NCBI GenBank assembly: GCA_023386265.1
Contig: JAEWKA010000001.1
Coordinates: forward strand, 186,001 to 250,000
Direction: 5' to 3'
From: Bacillota bacterium
GTDB lineage: Bacteria > Bacillota > Clostridia > Oscillospirales > Oscillospiraceae
Length of the DNA stretch: 64,000 bases
In this document: in pieces, positions 24,705 to 34,307 of the stretch
How the letters are laid out: each line of letters opens with the position of its first letter
Position numbering within the stretch: position 1 is the stretch's first letter
The notes under the pieces: model-generated
Told to the model about the DNA's origin: nothing
The model's database searches: none
What the model saw: the letters and a program-made list of their open reading frames with translations, nothing else
Program-made: the position numbers and the translations under genes

Positions 24705-25538
24705 TTGAAAATTACAAAGATGCACGGCTGCGGCAACGACTATGTATATGTCAACTGCTTTAGTGAGAATATTCCTAACAGACCCGAGTTTTCCAAGTTC
24801 GTATCAAACCGCAATTTCGGCGTCGGAAGTGATGGGCTAATTTGCATCTGCCCCTCAAAAATGGCCGATTTTAAAATGGATATGTATAACGCGGACGGAA
24901 GTAACGCCCAGATGTGCGGCAACGGCATCCGCTGCGTTGGCAAGTACGTCTATGAAAAGGGCCTGACCGAAAAAACAAAGCTTAAAATCGAAACAGGCAG
25001 TGGAATAAAAACGCTTGATCTGAATGTTGAGGACGGTATTGTCAAATCCGTGCGTGTTGACATGGGCTCACCCGAGTTTCGCCCACAGTATATACCCATC
25101 GCGGAGCACGGGAAAAGCTTCGTAAATCGCTCCGTCATTGTCGGCGACGAGGAATACTATGTTACCGCCCTTTCCGTCGGGAACCCCCACGCGGTTGTGT
25201 TTGTACCGAATGTCGATGTACTCGACCTTAAGACAATGGGACCGAAATTCGAAAACCATCCGCTTTTTCCGGAACGCGTGAACACGGAATTCGTCGAAGT
25301 AGTCGACAAGGACACGATAAAGATGCGTGTCTGGGAGCGCGGCAGCGGCGAGACGCTAGCCTGTGGTACGGGAGCTACGGCATCTGTGGTAGCCTCGGCC
25401 CTCAACGGGCACACGGGGAATTCTGCGACTGTCCGTCTGCGTGGCGGCGAATTATTCGTCGAGTGGGACAGAGAAAGTAATAAGCTTTATCTGACTGGTC
25501 CCGCGGTCATAGTCTTCGACGGAGAGCTATATATTTGA
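24705..25538 (+). CDS. dapF: Diaminopimelate epimerase
   Basis: A 277-residue enzyme converting LL- to meso-diaminopimelate for lysine and peptidoglycan. The two catalytic cysteines are in MCGNGIRC and ACGTGA, and the N-terminal HGCGNDY is typical. The start is TTG at 24705, seven bases after AGGAGGTG; a GTG at 24696 overlaps that site and is unlikely. dapL, which makes the epimerase's substrate, follows 17 bases later, so the pair carries out two consecutive steps of the diaminopimelate aminotransferase pathway. glmS follows, giving a wall-precursor gene group. Confidence 0.98.
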   Translation: MKITKMHGCGNDYVYVNCFSENIPNRPEFSKFVSNRNFGVGSDGLICICPSKMADFKMDMYNADGSNAQMCGNGIRCVGKYVYEKGLTEKTKLKIETGSGIKTLDLNVEDGIVKSVRVDMGSPEFRPQYIPIAEHGKSFVNRSVIVGDEEYYVTALSVGNPHAVVFVPNVDVLDLKTMGPKFENHPLFPERVNTEFVEVVDKDTIKMRVWERGSGETLACGTGATASVVASALNGHTGNSATVRLRGGELFVEWDRESNKLYLTGPAVIVFDGELYI

Positions 25539-25555
25539 ATTGAGGAGCATTATTG

Positions 25556-26767
25556 ATGGTCAAGGTAAACGAAAATTATTCGAAGCTGCCCGGCAGTTAT
25601 CTGTTTGCCGAGATAGCCAGAAGAACGGCGGAATACACCGCCAATAATCCCGACAAGAAGCTTATTAAGCTTGGTATCGGCGACGTTACACAGCCGCTGA
25701 GTCCTGCCGTTATATCCGCAATGCACAGGGCGGTGGACGATATGGCCGATAAAAAGACCTTCATGGGCTACGGCCCCTATGAGGGCTATGAATTTCTACG
25801 CGACGCGATAGTCAGGCACGATTACGCTCCCTTCGGAGCACCAATAAAAGCTGATGAGATATTCGTTTCGGACGGTGCGAAAAGCGACTGCGGCAATATC
25901 GGGGACATTTTTGCCGAGGACAATGTCGTTGCAGTCTGCGACCCCGTCTATCCCGTCTATGTGGACGCGAACGCAATGTCCGGCAGGGCCGGGGACTGGG
26001 ATGGCAAGCGCTGGACGAATATAGTCTATCTGCCCTGCAATGAGGCAAACGGCTTTATACCCGAGTTGCCTGTGAGGACGCCGGATATAATTTATCTCTG
26101 CTCTCCGAACAACCCAACAGGCGCCGTGGCGACAAAGGAACAGCTCAAAATCTGGGTGGATTACGCCTGCAGAAACGATGCAGTAATTCTGTATGACGCG
26201 GCGTACAGGGAGTATATCGCAGACCCTGCTATTCCGCGCTCGATTTACGAGATAAACGGAGCTGACGAGTGCGCAATCGAGTTTTGCAGCTTTTCAAAGA
26301 CAGCGGGCTTTACCGGCACGCGCTGCGGCTACACGGTTATACCCAAGGCTTTGAAGCGCGGAGGCGAAAGCCTTAACGACATCTGGATGCGCCGCCAGTC
26401 CACAAAATTCAACGGCACGTCGTATGTCGTTCAGCGCGGTGCGGAAGCTGTCTACTCCGAGCAGGGCGAGAGAGAATACCGTGAGATAATCGAGCATTAC
26501 ATGAATAATGCCCGCGTTATCAAAAATGGTTTGGAGAAGGCCGGTCTCGCCGTTTACGGCGGAGTTAATTCTCCGTATGTTTGGGCAAAGACACCGGAAG
26601 GTATGCCCTCTTGGGACTTTTTCGATAAGCTGCTGCGCGAAGCGAACGTCGTTACGACGCCCGGCGCGGGCTTCGGTCCCGAGGGTGAGGGTTTCATACG
26701 ACTGACCGGCTTCGGCGACGCGGAAGCGACCAAGCAGGCGGTCGAGCGCGTTGTCGGAATATTATAG
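25556..26767 (+). CDS. dapL: LL-diaminopimelate aminotransferase
   Basis: A 403-residue PLP enzyme converting tetrahydrodipicolinate directly to LL-diaminopimelate with glutamate as donor, bypassing the succinylase and acetylase routes. Family-specific features: LPGSYLFAEIARR at the N terminus, LIKLGIGDVTQPL, FMGYGPYEGYEFLR, SPNNPTGA and the PLP lysine K248 in SFSKTAGFTGTR. The start is ATG 25556, with GAGGAG at 25542-25547; a TTG just before is not needed. It is 17 bases after dapF. Presence of DapL marks the aminotransferase lysine pathway, typical of many Clostridia. Confidence 0.97.
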   Translation: MVKVNENYSKLPGSYLFAEIARRTAEYTANNPDKKLIKLGIGDVTQPLSPAVISAMHRAVDDMADKKTFMGYGPYEGYEFLRDAIVRHDYAPFGAPIKADEIFVSDGAKSDCGNIGDIFAEDNVVAVCDPVYPVYVDANAMSGRAGDWDGKRWTNIVYLPCNEANGFIPELPVRTPDIIYLCSPNNPTGAVATKEQLKIWVDYACRNDAVILYDAAYREYIADPAIPRSIYEINGADECAIEFCSFSKTAGFTGTRCGYTVIPKALKRGGESLNDIWMRRQSTKFNGTSYVVQRGAEAVYSEQGEREYREIIEHYMNNARVIKNGLEKAGLAVYGGVNSPYVWAKTPEGMPSWDFFDKLLREANVVTTPGAGFGPEGEGFIRLTGFGDAEATKQAVERVVGIL

Positions 26768-26836
26768 CTAATTTTAACCTGCGCCGTTATGATATGTGAA
26801 AACGGCGTCGGCCGAACTTAACAGGAGGTCATATAA

Positions 26837-28663
26837 ATGTGCGGAATAGTCGGATACACAGGCGGCCGTCAGGCAGCCCCGATACTATTGGACGGTCTGC
26901 AAAGACTAGAATACAGAGGATATGATTCTGCCGGAATCGCAGTGAATGATGGTGAGAGAATCGACATAGTCAAATCAATGGGAAGACTTGCGGTGCTCCG
27001 CGAAAAGTGCGACGACGGAAAGACCGTTTCCGGCTGCGTAGGCATCGGGCACACCCGCTGGGCGACTCACGGAAAACCCTCGGACGTGAATTCGCACCCG
27101 CACGTCAGTGAAAACGGACGTATAGCGATAGTCCACAACGGCATAATCGAAAATTTCGCTCCACTAAAAGAAATGCTGATAAACCGCGGCAGAGTCTTCC
27201 AGTCTGAAACGGACACCGAAGTCGCTGCCCAGCTCATCGATTATTACTATAAAGGCGACATTCTTGACGCTGTTGCCCGCGCCGTCCGCGAGCTTGAGGG
27301 GAGCTACGCTCTCGGAATCGTATGTTCCGACGACCCTGATACACTTGTCGCCGTGAAAAGCCACGCGCCTCTAATTGTAGCTTATGGCGAGGGCGAAAAC
27401 TTCTTTGCTTCAGATGTTACGGCGGTAATCAGCCACACGAAAACTGTTTCTTATCTTGATGACGACGATATCGCGGTTGTCCGCAAGGACGGCATAAAGT
27501 TCTATACGCCCTTCCTTGACGAAATCAAAAAAGACAAATACATCGTAGGTTGGGATATTTCGGCTGCCGATAAATGCGGATATGAACACTACATGTTCAA
27601 AGAAATTATGGAACAGCCCGACGCTGTTTCCCGTACCATAGCGCCTTACATAAAGAACGGAAAGGCAGACCTTTCCGAATATCTTAACAAGGACTACATA
27701 AAAGAACTTGAAAGAATCATCATTATAGCCTGCGGCTCTTCCTCACATGTTGGGGTAATCGCGAAATACAACATTGAAAAGCTCGCGCGTATACCTGTCG
27801 AGGTCGTATTGGCCTCCGAATTCCGCTATTGCGACCCTATAATTAATGAAAAAACCCTAGTAATCTGTATCAGCCAGTCTGGCGAAACGGCGGACACGCT
27901 GGAGGCTCAGTGCGAAGCAAAGCGCCTTGGGGCAACAACTCTTGCAATCGTCAACGTCGAAGGAAGCTCTATTGCAAAAAGTGCGGACAGAGTCATCTAC
28001 ACGAAGGCAGGACCAGAGATCGCCGTTGCGACGACGAAGGCCTACAGCACGCAGCTCGCCGTAACTGTACTTCTCGCACTCTATATTGCGGATTGCCGAG
28101 AGACCATCTCTAAGGGAGAATACGACACCATACTGTCCGAGCTCGAAGCCGTTCCTGATAATATGAGGAAGATACTTGACGATAAGGCGAGCATCCAATA
28201 CCTTGCTTATCAGCACTTCAACAACGAGGATTTGTTCTTCATCGGGCGCAACATCGACTTCGCTCTTTCGCTTGAGGGTTCTTTGAAGCTCAAGGAGATT
28301 TCCTACATACATTCGGAGGCATACGCCGCTGGTGAGCTCAAGCACGGCACGATCTCCCTTGTCGTCGAGGGAACCCTCGTCATAGCTGTGACAACCTACG
28401 GTAGACTAGTCGAGAAGACTCTCTCAAACGCTCTCGAAGTCAAGGCGCGCGGAGCTCATGTCATGGGCGTCACGACCGAGGGACTTAAGGATAAGGTTAC
28501 TTCCGCGGTTGACGATATGATTACCATACCCGATACGCACGAGGTGCTTCTGCCCTCGCTTGCCGTCCTGCCACTGCAGCTTTTCGCCTATTACATCGCG
28601 GTGTATCGCGGCTGCGACATCGATAAGCCGCGCAACCTCGCCAAGAGTGTGACCGTGGAATAA
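26837..28663 (+). CDS. glmS: Glutamine-fructose-6-phosphate aminotransferase (isomerizing)
   Basis: A 608-residue enzyme making glucosamine 6-phosphate, the first step of UDP-GlcNAc synthesis for the wall. The catalytic Cys2 starts the glutamine amidotransferase domain (MCGIVGYTGG, GIGHTRWATHG, SHPHVSENG); two SIS domains follow (IIACGSSSH..., ISQSGETADT, and SEAYAAGELKHG near the C terminus). ACAGGAGG precedes the ATG. No glmS ribozyme is present: the 69-base gap to dapL holds only a short hairpin (CGCCGTT/AACGGCG, 26782-26807), so control differs from Bacillus glmS. Terminated at 28675-28716. Confidence 0.98.
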   Translation: MCGIVGYTGGRQAAPILLDGLQRLEYRGYDSAGIAVNDGERIDIVKSMGRLAVLREKCDDGKTVSGCVGIGHTRWATHGKPSDVNSHPHVSENGRIAIVHNGIIENFAPLKEMLINRGRVFQSETDTEVAAQLIDYYYKGDILDAVARAVRELEGSYALGIVCSDDPDTLVAVKSHAPLIVAYGEGENFFASDVTAVISHTKTVSYLDDDDIAVVRKDGIKFYTPFLDEIKKDKYIVGWDISAADKCGYEHYMFKEIMEQPDAVSRTIAPYIKNGKADLSEYLNKDYIKELERIIIIACGSSSHVGVIAKYNIEKLARIPVEVVLASEFRYCDPIINEKTLVICISQSGETADTLEAQCEAKRLGATTLAIVNVEGSSIAKSADRVIYTKAGPEIAVATTKAYSTQLAVTVLLALYIADCRETISKGEYDTILSELEAVPDNMRKILDDKASIQYLAYQHFNNEDLFFIGRNIDFALSLEGSLKLKEISYIHSEAYAAGELKHGTISLVVEGTLVIAVTTYGRLVEKTLSNALEVKARGAHVMGVTTEGLKDKVTSAVDDMITIPDTHEVLLPSLAVLPLQLFAYYIAVYRGCDIDKPRNLAKSVTVE

Positions 28664-28674
28664 AAATGCAAATC

Positions 28675-28716
28675 AAAAGCTTAGCTTCGCGTTTTTGCGA
28701 AGGTGAGCTTTTTTTT
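28675..28716 (+). terminator. Rho-independent terminator after glmS
   Basis: AAAAGCTTAGCTTCGC (28675-28690) with GCGAAGGTGAGCTTTT (28697 on), two mismatches, loop GTTTTT, then a T-run. Confidence 0.87.
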
Positions 28717-28733
28717 GTAATTATACAGGGACG

Positions 28734-29464
28734 TTATTCGCCGAAGAGCAGAGAGCGTTGGACACGTTCACCCGTACTTGAAATCTCGGTATAGGTCACG
28801 GCGTCGTTAATCCAGCTTTCTACAACATAGGGTCCATATTTGTTGTTCGACGAAAGCACGCTGACTGAAGTCTTGCTGGCAACGGCGTAGACGAGTATTG
28901 CAATATTATTGGTGCTCTGATCGCCCGTAGAAAGAGCAATAAATCTGCCGTCGGGGCTCCACACCGGAGGAGAAATTGAGACGGTCGTAATATCGGTTAC
29001 CAAAACTGACAGGCTTTCAGGGTCGACGAGAGTGCTTGTGATTGTTGCCGGTCCCATATGTCCGACGTTTATAAGGAAATGCTTACTATCCGGAGCCCAC
29101 AAGAAGCCGTCCGTCGTGCCCTCGGCCTTTGAAATAAGCTGAGCGTCCGTATTGTTCACTTTCCAGACATATACATAGCCGGTTTTGGGATCCTCTTTTA
29201 TGTAGGCAACCATTGAATCATCGGGCGACCATGTAACGTCGATGACCTTTTCGCCTGCGCATCTAAAGACTTCTGAATGTCGGCCTTTGTCACGGTCGGC
29301 GTAGGTTCAGGAGTCGGGGAAGCGCTTTCGACCATCGGTGAAGGTGTAGCGGAAGGCGAGAGGGAGTCGGCAGGGGTCTCCAATAACGAGCAGCCCGCAA
29401 ATATACTCAGGATGAGTACGATGGAAGTCCCCGCAAGAAGGGAACTCTTTAGCTTGATAGACAT
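28734..29464 (-). pseudogene. Lipoprotein with beta-propeller (TolB/WD40-like) domain, interrupted by a frameshift
   Basis: Two overlapping reading frames make one protein. The first begins at ATG 29464 (AAGGAG before it) and has a lipoprotein signal peptide with lipobox IFAGC, then a Pro/Ser/Thr-rich linker. It runs out at 29198. The second frame continues as TolB/WD40-like blades (VIDVTWSPDDS, FLWAPDSK, PVWSPDGRF) and extends upstream in frame to about 29308, where it meets a stop. So the break is somewhere in 29216-29311: a single missing base near 29274 would join them as ..ADIQEVFRCAGEKV... It is a probable cell-surface lipoprotein, either broken or damaged by a sequencing error. It is convergent with glmS and divergent from the VanY gene. 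Confidence 0.75.
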
Positions 29465-29748
29465 TTTGTTCTCCTTTTGTGCCAGATAATCTGTGAAGTG
29501 AAAATGAATTCTAAATATATAATATGATACCACTAATTCTTAAACAGTTAACGCTTCTTATGAAAACTCATTGCTCGTTTTAAGTTAACATAATATATTT
29601 GGGAGGTATTCACTAACACTTCTTGCCTTAGACGGAGGAATATGCTAGAATGTTTCATAACACATATTTTCTGCCGCACACTATCAGCTAAAATTCAATT
29701 AATGACGGCTCGTACGCATAAATAATTGCCGCATTGGGAGGGAGATTT

Positions 29749-30528
29749 ATGCTTTTCAAGAAGGTTTTCGGTGCTCTCATATTGATACTGCTCCTCGTGG
29801 TGCTTGGGGCGCTGATAATCGGGAGGCAGCTCGGACTATCGCAGCCCGAACCCACGCCATCGCCTTCGCCGCTTGTGTCGGAGACACCAACACCGACTCC
29901 TACGCTGACACCCACTCCGACGCCCTCACTTGATCCTTATTCGGACAAACCGGATATTGATATAAGCTCATGGGAATATACACTTGTGAACAAGGACAAC
30001 CCTCTTTCGCCCGACTATGCCGCTGATATGTCGGCTGTTTTGGACGGACAGCATTTTGATTCCCACGCGGCAGATGCACTAAAAGAATTCATTGCCGCGG
30101 CGAAGGCGGAGGGGCTAACGGTTTACATAACATCATCATATCGGAGCTACGATACACAGGAGTACCTGTTTAACAAAAAGGTCAACGAATACCTTTCTTC
30201 AGAAGGAAGTCCGGAAGCGGCAACAGAAAAAGCGAAAACAATTGTCGCCTATCCGGGAACAAGTGAGCACCAGCTCGGGCTTGCCTGCGACATTGTGGAT
30301 AAGTACTATGAATACATGGACGAGTCCATAGAAAATACTCCGCTCTCGATATGGATGGCGGCGCACAGTGCGGAATATGGCTTTATCCTGCGTTATCCGA
30401 AGAACAAAACGGACGTGACGGGCGTTATGTACGAGCCTTGGCATTTTCGATATGTCGGCAAGGAAGCGGCTACCTATATTACGCAAAAGGGACTTACCCT
30501 CGAAGAGTTTGTTGCTCTATATAAATAA
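29749..30528 (+). CDS. VanY/DacB-like D-alanyl-D-alanine carboxypeptidase, membrane-anchored
   Basis: A 259-residue exported zinc peptidase that trims D-Ala from wall peptides. One N-terminal transmembrane segment (residues about 7-24) is followed by a Pro/Thr-rich linker (about 33-63) and a VanY/LAS domain. The zinc and catalytic residues are in SSYRSYDTQ, PGTSEHQLGLACD (His and Asp ligands) and EPWHFRYVG (catalytic Glu and His). The start is ATG 29749 after GGGAGGGAG; an earlier TTG at 29734 overlaps that site. The P/T linker resembles the neighbouring broken lipoprotein. It ends at a terminator also used by the convergent flippase gene. Confidence 0.94.
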   Translation: MLFKKVFGALILILLLVVLGALIIGRQLGLSQPEPTPSPSPLVSETPTPTPTLTPTPTPSLDPYSDKPDIDISSWEYTLVNKDNPLSPDYAADMSAVLDGQHFDSHAADALKEFIAAAKAEGLTVYITSSYRSYDTQEYLFNKKVNEYLSSEGSPEAATEKAKTIVAYPGTSEHQLGLACDIVDKYYEYMDESIENTPLSIWMAAHSAEYGFILRYPKNKTDVTGVMYEPWHFRYVGKEAATYITQKGLTLEEFVALYK

Positions 30529-30531
30529 CAT

Positions 30532-30568
30532 AAATGCCGGGACAGGAAAAACCTAGTCCCGGCATTTT
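30532..30568 (+). terminator. Bidirectional terminator overlapping the convergent gene end
   Basis: AAATGCCGGGAC (30532-30543) and GTCCCGGCATTT (30556-30567), loop 12 bases. The right arm also encodes the last codons (VKCRD) and stop of the minus-strand flippase gene. Confidence 0.85.
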
Positions 30569-31896
30569 ACTCGCGGCGGTGGGAAAAGCCTGATCTTCGT
30601 AACACGGCTAAGCCGCCAGATACTGAGAGAAAAATTAAAGACTTCTTCAAAGAAGATGATGCCGATATACCCGTTTAGCGCAAAATGCGGCAGGATGGTA
30701 TAAACGAGGATTACCCCGAAAAGGGCGTCCATAATGTTGAAGCTCATCGACCAAAGATGCTGACCCAGACCCTTGAGGCAGCCGTCGGTGACCATATCCA
30801 TATACATGACAGGCACCAGAAGGGCAAAGATTCTTATGTAATATCCCGCATCCTCACTCTTATAGACCACCTTGCCAAGAGTTTCAGATAGGATAAAAAG
30901 CATTAGCCCTATGAAAAGAGAAAAGCCGAGCGATTTTCGAAGCAGCGCTGAAACGGTCCGTGATATTTCATCCTTTTTGCCGGAGACCTGAGCTGCGGTA
31001 AGTTCCGGGACAATGAGCTCCGCGAGAGCGGTTATAATGCATGAGGGAAAAAAGATAATCGGGAAAACCATGCCCTGGATAGTGCCGTAGCCTGCAAGCG
31101 CGCCGTTCGCGGTGTAGCCGGCCTTTTTCAGACCTCGTGGGACGAGGAGCTGCTCGAGTGTCGAAAGCGAGCTTCGAGCATAGGCGGAAAGAGCGAGAGG
31201 AACGGCGATGCTGAGCATACGTGCGGGCAAACGAGGGGAATCCTCAGCCTTTTTGCCGTGTTTTCTGCGGTCAAATAAAAAGACTGTCAGCATGAGCGCA
31301 AACGAGCAGACCTCCGATGTTGCGCTTCCCGCGCAGACCGCTGCACAGCATTTTTCCAGGTCTCCGGCCGGCGCGAGATCGAGAAATATTATAACCAGCC
31401 CGATTCTTATGAGCTGCTCGATGACGTTAATTATGGCAGCCTTAAAGATGCGCCCGCTCGCGGTGAAATAGCCGTACATGACCGACGAAAGCGAGATGAA
31501 CGGCAGGCTCAGGGACATTATGCGTAGTGAGAGCACTGTTCTCGCGTCCCCGACCCACAGGAAGCCAATTGGTTCGGCACATAGGTATAGGATAAGCGCA
31601 GATGCTGAACCGAAGAAAAGGCTATAGGCCAAACATAGCCGCATGGCTTTTCCGACTCCGCCACTGCGCTCCAGCCCCAGTTCCTCAGAAATTAGCCGGG
31701 TCGAGGCAAAACGTATGCCGGAAATCGCCACAGTTGCAGCTAGAAAACCGACTGAGCCGACAAGTCCGTAAAGTCCGACGCCCGCAGCGCCGATTCGGGA
31801 GACCAGCCACACCTGAAAAACAAGGGCGATGCACCGCATGGCAAGCGAGGAGCCTGTCAGTATAGCTGTGTCCCGCATGAGTTTTTTCTTTGTCAC
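30553..31896 (-). CDS. SpoVB/Wzx-like MOP-superfamily flippase
   Basis: A 447-residue integral membrane protein with about 12-14 hydrophobic segments, of the polysaccharide-type branch of the MOP superfamily (SpoVB, MurJ-like, Wzx), which flips lipid-linked precursors such as those for peptidoglycan. It starts at GTG 31896 (AAGGGGG upstream); an ATG at residue 7 is an alternative. Regions matching SpoVB include the N terminus (MRDTAILTGSSLAMRC), SAYARSSLSTLEQLLVPRGL and DGCLKGLGQ. Sporulation cortex synthesis is likely but not proven. The last six codons lie inside the terminator. It is downstream of recG on the same strand, about 100 bases away, and may or may not share its transcript. Confidence 0.82.
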   Translation of the reverse strand: MTKKKLMRDTAILTGSSLAMRCIALVFQVWLVSRIGAAGVGLYGLVGSVGFLAATVAISGIRFASTRLISEELGLERSGGVGKAMRLCLAYSLFFGSASALILYLCAEPIGFLWVGDARTVLSLRIMSLSLPFISLSSVMYGYFTASGRIFKAAIINVIEQLIRIGLVIIFLDLAPAGDLEKCCAAVCAGSATSEVCSFALMLTVFLFDRRKHGKKAEDSPRLPARMLSIAVPLALSAYARSSLSTLEQLLVPRGLKKAGYTANGALAGYGTIQGMVFPIIFFPSCIITALAELIVPELTAAQVSGKKDEISRTVSALLRKSLGFSLFIGLMLFILSETLGKVVYKSEDAGYYIRIFALLVPVMYMDMVTDGCLKGLGQHLWSMSFNIMDALFGVILVYTILPHFALNGYIGIIFFEEVFNFSLSIWRLSRVTKIRLFPPPRVKCRD

Positions 31897-31995
31897 AGAT
31901 AGCTTGCCCCCTTTGCCGTATATAAAAATATATGCGGCGAGGGGGGCAAAATTCCATTTTCAGTTGTCGAAAATACGAAGCCAAAACTGGTCCGA

Positions 31996-34053
31996 TTAGT
32001 TTAATATGCCGTCACTCATTTCAAAGAGTTCATGTATACGTTGCCGAAGTCTAACGTTTTCCGGCTTTGCTAGCTCTGGATCGGTTTTTAGAAGCTCCTG
32101 AGCGGCGGTCTGCGCGTCCGACAAAACCTTCATGTCCATACCAAGGTCGGCAATATGCATTTCCGGCAGACCGTGCTGACGCGAACCGAAGAAGTCGCCG
32201 GGGCCGCGTAGCTTGAGGTCTTCCTCGGAAATCTTAAATCCGTCAGTGGTTTGCTCCATGACATTAAGACGTGACTTCGAGATTTCACTATCAGAATCAG
32301 AAAACAGCACGCAATAGCTCTTATGCTTGCCGCGCCCGACTCTTCCGCGAAGCTGGTGTAGCTGACTTAAGCCAAAGCGCTCAGCGTTTTCAACGACCAT
32401 CAGTGACGCGTTCGGAACATCGACACCAACCTCAATCACCGTTGTTGATACGAGAATGTCAATGCCGCCATCAACAAAGGCCTGCATGATTTTATCCTTC
32501 TCGGCAGGCTTTATTTTTCCGTGGATACAGCCAATATGCAGGTCGGGGAAAACCTTTTCCTGAAGCTCGGCGGAATACTCGTTCGCGTTTTTTAATTCCT
32601 GCGGACGCTCCTCGTTCTCGTCGATTGCAGGGCAGACGACAAAGACCTGCCTGCCGTCCGATACTTGTTTGCGCATGAAGCTGTTAATGCGCTCTCGCAT
32701 TTCTTCATTTACGACGAAGGTGTCCACCTTCTGCCTGCCGGGCGGAAGCTCATCAATTACGGACACATCAAGATCGCCGTATATGATGAGCGCGAGCGTG
32801 CGGGGAATGGGCGTTGCGGACATAACAAGCGTGTGCGGACTTTCTCCCTTTGCAATGAGGGCGGCGCGCTGATCGACGCCGAAGCGGTGCTGCTCGTCTG
32901 TGATGACGAGGGCGAGTTTCGAAAACTCAACACTGTCGCTGATGAGCGCATGCGTGCCGACCACCAGATCGGCTTCACCTTCTCTAATAAGAATCAGTGC
33001 TTCTTTTTTCTGCTTAGCGGTCATGGAGCCGGTAAGCTTTACGACTTTTATTCCGAGGGGCGTTAGCAGCTCCGAGAAGGTTTGAAAATGCTGGTTAGCC
33101 AATATCTCCGTCGGCGCCATGAAAGCGCTTTGCAGTCCGCCCTCATGCGCACACCAGACACAGGCCGCGGAGATAATCGTCTTTCCGCTGCCCACGTCGC
33201 CCTGAATAAGGCGGTTCATCGCGGTACCAGAGCACATGTCCCGTGTGCAGTCTGCTATCGCTCGCTTCTGCGCATTTGTGAGCAGGAAGGGAAGCTCCGA
33301 ATAAAATCTTTCAAGCAACGGTGTTGAAATGATGACGCCGCTTTTTTTGGAGCGTGAACGCTTCATTTTGGTCAGAGCGCAGGACAAAACGAAGAGCTCT
33401 TCGAATATCAGCCGCCTGCGTGCAAGCTCCAACGCTCCGAAATCGGCGGGGAAGTGGATGTTTTCAAAGGCAAAGGGAACCTTACAGAGTTGGGCCTTTT
33501 CCGAAACGGAATCCGGCAGTGCATCGGGGAGTACATTCGCACATTCGTCAAGCCCGCGTCTGACAGCGGAAATGAGCATCTTCTGCGAAATGCCGGAGGT
33601 CAAGCGATAAACAGGGACTATGCGACCTGTAAGCGAAGAAGGGGCATCCTCGGCTTCAAAAAGAGGATTTATCATGGTTCGGTGCAAGCCCTCGACTGTC
33701 ACCTTGCCGAAAAACACGTAGGACTTGCCCTTCTTAAGCTGTTCGCGTACATAGCTCTGGTTGAAATATGTAAGATCCATCGACCCGCTGTCATCCGCGA
33801 TGCGGAGCTTAACAAGCTCCATTCCGCGGCGAACGCGGCTGAGCGTAGGTTCGGTCGCAACAAGTGCGTGAACGCAGGCGGGAGTTCCGGATTGAAGAGC
33901 GGCTATTAAAACGGTTTGCGTTCTGTCCTCATAGGTGCGGGGAAAATAGCAGATAAGATCACGAAGCGTCGTGATACCCATCTTTGCAAGAGCATTTGCG
34001 CGCTGTTGGCCTATGCCCTTTAGAAACCTGATATCGCCTGCAAGCTCCGCCAA
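31996..34053 (-). CDS. recG: ATP-dependent DNA helicase RecG
   Basis: A 685-residue branch-migrating helicase that rescues stalled replication forks. The N-terminal wedge/OB domain (about 1-240) precedes the SF2 helicase motifs: GDVGSGKT (motif I), DEQH (II), SATPIPRT (III), QLRGRVGRG (VI) and the C-terminal region with LKLRGPGDFFGSRQHG. The start is taken as TTG 34053, after GGAGGG; the longer reading to 34083 starts within that region without a site. The length is standard. Operon partners are not obvious; the flippase gene lies about 100 bases downstream. Confidence 0.97.
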   Translation of the reverse strand: MAELAGDIRFLKGIGQQRANALAKMGITTLRDLICYFPRTYEDRTQTVLIAALQSGTPACVHALVATEPTLSRVRRGMELVKLRIADDSGSMDLTYFNQSYVREQLKKGKSYVFFGKVTVEGLHRTMINPLFEAEDAPSSLTGRIVPVYRLTSGISQKMLISAVRRGLDECANVLPDALPDSVSEKAQLCKVPFAFENIHFPADFGALELARRRLIFEELFVLSCALTKMKRSRSKKSGVIISTPLLERFYSELPFLLTNAQKRAIADCTRDMCSGTAMNRLIQGDVGSGKTIISAACVWCAHEGGLQSAFMAPTEILANQHFQTFSELLTPLGIKVVKLTGSMTAKQKKEALILIREGEADLVVGTHALISDSVEFSKLALVITDEQHRFGVDQRAALIAKGESPHTLVMSATPIPRTLALIIYGDLDVSVIDELPPGRQKVDTFVVNEEMRERINSFMRKQVSDGRQVFVVCPAIDENEERPQELKNANEYSAELQEKVFPDLHIGCIHGKIKPAEKDKIMQAFVDGGIDILVSTTVIEVGVDVPNASLMVVENAERFGLSQLHQLRGRVGRGKHKSYCVLFSDSDSEISKSRLNVMEQTTDGFKISEEDLKLRGPGDFFGSRQHGLPEMHIADLGMDMKVLSDAQTAAQELLKTDPELAKPENVRLRQRIHELFEMSDGILN

Positions 34054-34083
34054 ATCAATCCCTCCACTCCGCGAATATACCAC

Positions 34084-34307
34084 CAGAATCCTGCCGTATT
34101 TTCTATAATACTATAATTATATTACCATAGAATGGCGAATTTTGCAAAATATAAGCGTTATAGGAACTTGATAATAAACAAAAATTCGCCGATTCGGGTC
34201 GATTTCTTATGTTAATTCTTGTACATTTAACACGATAAAATAACACGATAAAAAGCACTTGCATATATCGGGACTCGGTGGTAAAATAACAGGCACAGCG
34301 AAAATAT
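34084..34307 (+). other. Intergenic region between recG and tRNA-Gly
   Basis: 224 bases, AT-rich, no coding capacity. It contains the tRNA promoter, TTGCAT (34259-34264), a 17-base spacer and TAAAAT (34282-34287), and a perfect 13-base tandem duplication (TAACACGATAAAA at 34228-34240 and 34241-34253) just upstream of that promoter. The recG promoter would be expected here on the minus strand but was not pinned down. Confidence 0.6.

Noticed and set aside
26768..26836. glmS ribozyme
   Set aside because: Only 69 bases separate dapL from glmS, too few for the ribozyme; just a 7-bp hairpin is present.
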